Positions 61,301 through 64,000 of a stretch of 64,000 nucleotides of DNA are shown here, in pieces. The notes under the pieces are model-generated. The model searched no databases. It was not told the DNA's origin and saw only the letters and a list, made by a program, of their open reading frames with translations. Source of the DNA: Enoplosus armatus (Eukaryota > Chordata > Actinopteri > Centrarchiformes > Enoplosidae). The stretch is taken from contig NC_092183.1 of NCBI RefSeq assembly GCF_043641665.1, positions 15,648,501-15,712,500 of the forward strand. The letters are read 5' to 3'. The position numbers were made by a program, and so were the translations under genes. The first letter of the stretch is position 1; the number at the start of each line of letters is the position of its first letter.

Positions 61301-64000
61301 CACCAACAACAGATGAAGAGAGCTCCGGTGAACAGACCACAGAGATGCCGAGTGGAGACCCCACAGCTCCCGCAGCCTCCTCATTGTTTAGCACAGAGAA
61401 GCCAACAGCATTGCCAGTTACAGAACAAGACAGTGCTGTTACAAGTCGTACAGAAAGCCCCTCAGTAACTCCTTTTACTGGGAAAATAGAGGAAAGCTCT
61501 GTTCTGACTCCAGCAGATGAAGATGGCTCAGGTTACCATACCCAAGACTTGTTCTCTCCGACCTCCTCTGTCACAGCTAAATCGTCTCTCTACAGCACTG
61601 AGGCACCAACAGAAATGTCTCCTGTTACAGCATCTACTGTTTCACACACTGAGGATGAAGTTTTAACTACTGAAACTACACCTGTAGAGTCCAGTCCTTC
61701 ATTCAATGGATCAACCACGAAACCTGAAACATCATCATTCTTCATTACCACAGATACAGAGAGTTCTGGAGACAGCACTACCGATTTCACTGAAGAGTCA
61801 ATTACCATTGCAACTACTGTCTCTTTAATGTTGAGTACAAAGTTACCCTCAGTCACAGCATCACATGAAACTGAAACAAGTGATACTTCAGAAACAGCTT
61901 TTACTGGATCTTCATCACTCTACAGTACTGAGAAACCAACATCAATGTCACCTGAAACACAAAAGGCTGTAACTACAAGTCAGACTGAGGAAGAATCAGT
62001 AACACCAACGCATACTTCTATTTCCCCAACAACAGATGAATACAGCTCAGTTAAACAAACAACTGACATCTCCAGTGAAGACACCACAGCTCCTACAGCC
62101 TCCTCATTGTTTAGCACAGAAACGCCAACAGCACTTCCAGTTGAAGAACAACACAGTGCTGTCACAGGTCAGACAGAGAAGCCCTCAGTTTCCTACATTA
62201 CTGATGAGCCAGAGCAAAGTTCCACTCTCACTCCAACAGATGATGATGGCTCAGGTGATCAAACCCCTGACATGTTTACTCAGACTTCGTCTGTCACAGG
62301 TACATCTTCTCTCTACAGCACTGACACACCAACAGCAATGTCACCTGAAACAACAGACAGTTTTGAAACACCGAAGACAAAAATGCCATCACTTACAGGA
62401 GAACCATCGGTTTCTCCAATCTCTGATGAGACGCTAACAAGCTCAATAACAGACTCTCCAAGTTTGGCCTCAGTTATATCATCCACTGTTACAGATTTTG
62501 ATGATGACGTTATTAGAAGTAAGCCTACAATGGGGGAGTCCATTCCTTCAATCAGTGGATCAACCATGAGCCCTGAAACAGAATCATTGTCATTTCTCAC
62601 CACTGCTGATACTGAAAGTGCTGAAGACAGCAGTGTTGATTTCACTAGAGAGTCCTTGATTTTGGCAACCACTCTCTCCTCAGTGTCAATCACAGAGACT
62701 CCATCAGTGACAGCATCACATGAACCTGAAACAAGTGATAGTTCAGAAATAGCTTTTACTGCAGCTTCATCACTCTACAGTACTGAGAAACCAACATCAA
62801 TGTCATCTGAAACACAAGAGGCTGTAACTGCAGTTCAGACTGAGGAGGCATCAGTAACACCAGAGACAGGTTCTACTTTTCCAACACCAACAACAGATGA
62901 AGAGAGCTCCGGTGAACAGACCACAGAGATGCCTAGTGGAGACCCCACAGCTCCCGCAGCCTCCTCATTGTTTAGCACAGAGAAGCCAACAGCATTGCAA
63001 GTTACAGAACAAGACAGTGCTGTTACAAGTCGTACAGAAAGCCCCTCAGTAACTCCTTTTACTGGGAAAATAGAGGAAAGCTCTGTTCTGACTCCAGCAG
63101 ATGAAGATGGCTCAGGTTACCAAACCCAAGACTTGTTCTCTCCGACCTCCTCTGTCACAGCTAAATCGTCTCTCTACAGCACTGAGGCACCAACAGAAAT
63201 GTCTCCTGTTACAGCATCTACTGTTTCACACACTGAGGATGAAGTTTTAACTACTGAAACTACACCTGTAGAGTCCAGTCCTTCATTCAATGGATCAACC
63301 ACGAAACCTGAAACATCATCATTCTTCATTACCACAGATACAGATAGTTCTGGAGACAGCACTACCGATTTCACTGAAGAGTCAATTATCACAGCAACTA
63401 CTGTCTCTTTAATGTTGAGTACAAAGTTACCCTCAGTCACAGCATCACATGAAACTGAAACAAGTGATACTTCAGAAACAGCTTTTACTGGATCTTCATC
63501 ACTCTACAGTACTGAGAAACCAACATCAATGTCACCTGAAACACAAAAGGCTGTAGCTACAAGTCAGACTGAGGAAGAATCAGTAACACCAACGCATACT
63601 TCTATTTCCCCAACAACAGATGAATACAGCTCAGTTAAACAAACAACTGACATCTCCAGTGAAGACACCACAGCTCCTACAGCCTCCTCATTGTTTAGCA
63701 CAGAAACGCCAACAGCACTTCCAGTTAAAGAACAACACAGTGCTGTCACAGGTCAGACAGAGAAGCCCTCAGTTTCCTACATTACTGATGAGCCAGAGCA
63801 AAGTTCCACTCTCACTCCAACAGATGATGATGGCTCAGGTGATCAAACCCCTGACATGTTCACTCGGACTTCGTCTGTCACAGGTACATCTTCTCTCTAC
63901 AGCACTGACACACCAACAGCAATGTCACCTGAAACAACAGACAGTTTTGAAACACCGAAGACAAAAATGCCATCACTTACAGGAGAACCATCGGTTTCTC
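36143..64000 (+). CDS. vcan: Versican core protein, spliced, 3' end outside window
   Basis: Seven coding exons join in phase: 36143-36206, 37674-38057, 39147-39321, 39465-39592, 41606-41899, 45120-46310 and 51776 to beyond 64000. They encode a signal peptide, an Ig V domain (Cys44-Cys131), two Link modules that bind hyaluronan (about residues 150-348), GAG-alpha (about 349-745) and GAG-beta (746 to at least 4820). Versican is a large secreted chondroitin sulphate proteoglycan of the lectican family that organises hyaluronan-rich extracellular matrix. Human V0 is 3,396 residues in total, so this core protein is already much longer before its EGF, lectin and CCP domains, which must lie downstream. 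GAG-alpha is symmetric (phase 1-1) and GAG-beta begins in phase 1, so V0/V1/V2/V3-type splicing is structurally possible. Whether this is vcana or vcanb I cannot say. Confidence 0.97.
36207..37673 (+). other. vcan: vcan intron 2
   Basis: A 1.5-kb intron opening with a strongly pyrimidine-rich tract at about 36230-36358 (repeated CCCT/CTCC words on the plus strand). Nothing else recognised. Confidence 0.9.
37674..38057 (+). CDS. vcan: vcan exon 3, Ig V domain
   Basis: Acceptor GCCTTTCAG before 37674; donor GTAAGA at 38058. A 384-bp, phase 1-1 exon. It contains [10 protein letters not shown] (first Ig cysteine, Cys44), [40 protein letters not shown] and [16 protein letters not shown] (Cys131). 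The last segment is a lectican signature. In versican this domain supports Link-module binding to hyaluronan. Confidence 0.97.
38058..39146 (+). other. vcan: vcan intron 3
   Basis: A 1.1-kb intron between the Ig and first Link exons. No other feature seen. Confidence 0.93.
39147..39321 (+). CDS. vcan: vcan exon 4, first half of Link module 1
   Basis: Acceptor TGCCAG before 39147; donor GTTAGC at 39322. It opens VVFHYRA, the classic Link-module start, and includes [20 protein letters not shown]. Two of the four module cysteines are here. Two bases are carried over. Confidence 0.97.
39465..39592 (+). CDS. vcan: vcan exon 5, second half of Link module 1
   Basis: Acceptor CTGTACAG before 39465; donor GTAAGT at 39593. 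It encodes [20 protein letters not shown] and [14 protein letters not shown], completing the four-cysteine Link fold. The intron before it is only 143 bp. Confidence 0.97.
39593..41605 (+). other. vcan: vcan intron 5
   Basis: A 2.0-kb intron between the two Link modules. No gene or clear mobile element recognised. Confidence 0.93.
41606..41899 (+). CDS. vcan: vcan exon 6, Link module 2
   Basis: Acceptor TATTTCAG before 41606; donor GTAAAC at 41900. A 294-bp phase 1-1 exon for a complete second Link module: [42 protein letters not shown] and GAYCFK, with four cysteines. An N-glycosylation sequon (NQT) is conserved with mammals. Confidence 0.97.
41900..45119 (+). other. vcan: vcan intron 6
   Basis: A 3.2-kb intron with an (AT)n microsatellite at 42001-42036 and a short (TA)n near 44720. 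It ends in a long T-rich stretch (about 45069-45092) before the acceptor. No coding exon seen. Confidence 0.9.
42001..42036. repeat. (AT)18 microsatellite
   Basis: Perfect AT run about 100 bp after vcan exon 6. Confidence 0.95.
45120..46310 (+). CDS. vcan: vcan exon 7, GAG-alpha domain
   Basis: Acceptor TTTCTTAG before 45120; donor GTAAGA at 46311. It is 1,191 bp (397 codons), phase 1-1, so it can be skipped without a frame change, as in V1 and V3 type mRNAs. It is rich in Thr, Ser, Pro and acidic residues. FIPLLESS near the start resembles the mammalian alpha domain start. I see Ser-Gly sites in [16 protein letters not shown] and [10 protein letters not shown]; the last two are near acidic residues and could carry chondroitin sulphate. 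The human alpha exon is about 3 kb, so this one is short. Confidence 0.93.
48193..48750. mobile_element. Palindromic non-autonomous DNA transposon (foldback MITE-like)
   Basis: The left arm (about 48193-48440) starts GGAATAGTTTGACATTTTGG and contains GACTGGAAACAGGGAGAAAC. The right arm (about 48565-48750) contains the inverse complement with changes (CTGTTTCCTACTGTTTCCAG) and TGCTAAGCTAAGCTAACC. The two arms align as a long imperfect inverted repeat, including CTCTGTCCAAT and ACTAATTAACAC. The family is abundant in percomorph fish. No transposase is present. Confidence 0.65.
49257..49311. repeat. Compound (GT)n(GA)n microsatellite
   Basis: A short GT run followed by GA repeats with one CA interruption, in vcan intron 7. 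Confidence 0.9.
51226..51400. repeat. Possible dispersed fish repeat
   Basis: AAAGGGGTACTTCATCAATT and TTAGTATTGCACTCCCAT resemble the start of a common percomorph repeat. The match is from memory and the right end is not clear. Confidence 0.3.
51776..64000 (+). CDS. vcan: vcan exon 8, GAG-beta domain, incomplete at window end
   Basis: Acceptor TTCTTCACAG before 51776. From there I read one frame in triplets to 64000 without a stop: 12,225 bp, over 4,070 residues, against about 5.2 kb for the whole human exon. The start carries FINGKHEI followed by [11 protein letters not shown] (51973-52005). This corresponds to the mammalian INGKH and DPEAAE-ARRGQ stretch, where ADAMTS proteases cut between Glu and Ala. 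The exon is Ser/Thr/Glu-rich with many acidic Ser-Gly sites, for example EEGSGVQ at 52972-52989 and EGSGDK near 54412. Positions 51776-54138 look unique, and 54139 onward is a tandem array. The exon end and the C-terminal globular domain are beyond the window. Confidence 0.96.
54472..56367 (+). repeat. vcan: Array unit 1, 1,896 bp with seven modules
   Basis: The most diverged full unit. Its anchors lie near 54472, 54919, 55114, 55318, 55648, 55969 and 56164. It carries one extra module of the fourth type (55648-55968) relative to later units. In this copy module five keeps its Ser-Gly site (EESSGEQ near 56104). Confidence 0.88.
56368..57558 (+). repeat. vcan: Array unit 2, 1,191 bp with four modules
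   Basis: Anchors at 56368, 56830, 57025 and 57229 give spacings of 462, 195, 204 and 330 bp, identical to the first four modules of the 1,584-bp unit. Modules five and six (393 bp) are absent, as expected from an in-frame unequal exchange. Confidence 0.9.
59143..63894 (+). repeat. vcan: Three near-identical 1,584-bp units (copies 4-6)
   Basis: Units 59143-60726, 60727-62310 and 62311-63894 differ at only scattered single bases by eye and have identical length. Copy 3 (57559-59142) is slightly more diverged. This implies recent duplication or active homogenisation, and also a high risk of copy-number error in short-read assemblies. Confidence 0.95.

Larger units (their letters stand above)
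54139..64000 (+). repeat. vcan: Coding tandem array in vcan GAG-beta, 528-residue higher-order units
   Basis: Anchored on the recurring motif SSLYST(D/E)xPTxMS, the array has unit starts at 54472, 56368, 57559, 59143, 60727, 62311 and 63895. Lengths are 1,896, 1,191, 1,584, 1,584, 1,584 and 1,584 bp, and the seventh runs out of the window. A diverged module pair precedes it from about 54139. The standard unit has six modules of 154, 65, 68, 110, 63 and 68 residues, which look like two rounds of a three-module set. All lengths are multiples of three. Acidic Ser-Gly sites recur at fixed places (ESSGEQ, EDGSGYQ, SSGDS, DDGSGDQ). Confidence 0.95.

Noticed and set aside
56297..62437. Plus-strand open frames of 65-133 codons in another frame (Gln/Leu/His-rich)
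   Set aside because: Out-of-frame readings of the same repeats, identical between copies because the DNA is identical. No independent start or splice context.
52200..63749. Many minus-strand open frames (up to about 150 codons) repeating with the array
   Set aside because: They sit opposite the vcan GAG-beta frame and recur with its 1,584-bp period. They are shadows of a Ser/Thr-rich coding repeat, with valine-rich translations and no domain.
1..64000. tRNA, rRNA, CRISPR array or bacterial operon
   Set aside because: None seen. The sequence is vertebrate nuclear DNA with spliced genes.

Overview
The window is nuclear DNA of a ray-finned fish, most likely a percomorph teleost. Three conserved vertebrate genes lie in the order tmem167a (minus), xrcc4 (plus), vcan (plus), which is the order I know from the human chromosome 5 versican locus. 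Introns are moderate in size, (CA)n, (CT)n and poly(C) microsatellites are frequent, and several short dispersed repeats are of kinds I recognise from percomorph genomes.

Positions 1-3210 hold the first three coding exons of tmem167a (Kish-A) on the minus strand; the last exon lies before position 1. About 240 bp separate its start codon from a probable non-coding first exon of xrcc4, so the two genes probably share a head-to-head promoter. xrcc4 runs from about 3300 to 23756. Six coding exons join in phase to a 293-residue non-homologous end-joining scaffold protein. Its introns carry most of the transposon remnants and microsatellites.

Positions 23757 to about 34380 are intergenic, with no convincing gene. 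vcan (versican core protein) starts with a probable non-coding exon ending at 34649. Coding exons follow for the signal peptide, the Ig V domain, two Link modules, a short GAG-alpha exon (1,191 bp) and a very large GAG-beta exon that begins at 51776 and is still open at the window end. EGF, C-type lectin and CCP exons must lie beyond 64000.

The striking feature is the GAG-beta exon. At least 12,225 bp are open in one frame, and the gene encodes about 4,820 residues before the window ends. From about 54139 the exon is a tandem array of Ser/Thr-rich modules. From 57559 these form a 1,584-bp (528-residue) higher-order unit repeated four times, with a fifth copy starting at 63895. Each unit carries four acidic Ser-Gly sites of the type that receive chondroitin sulphate. 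I regard this lineage-specific expansion of a proteoglycan attachment domain as the main discovery candidate.

Coordinates of splice sites come from reading GT/AG borders and codon phase by eye. There is no transcript evidence, so untranslated exons and transcription starts are tentative.
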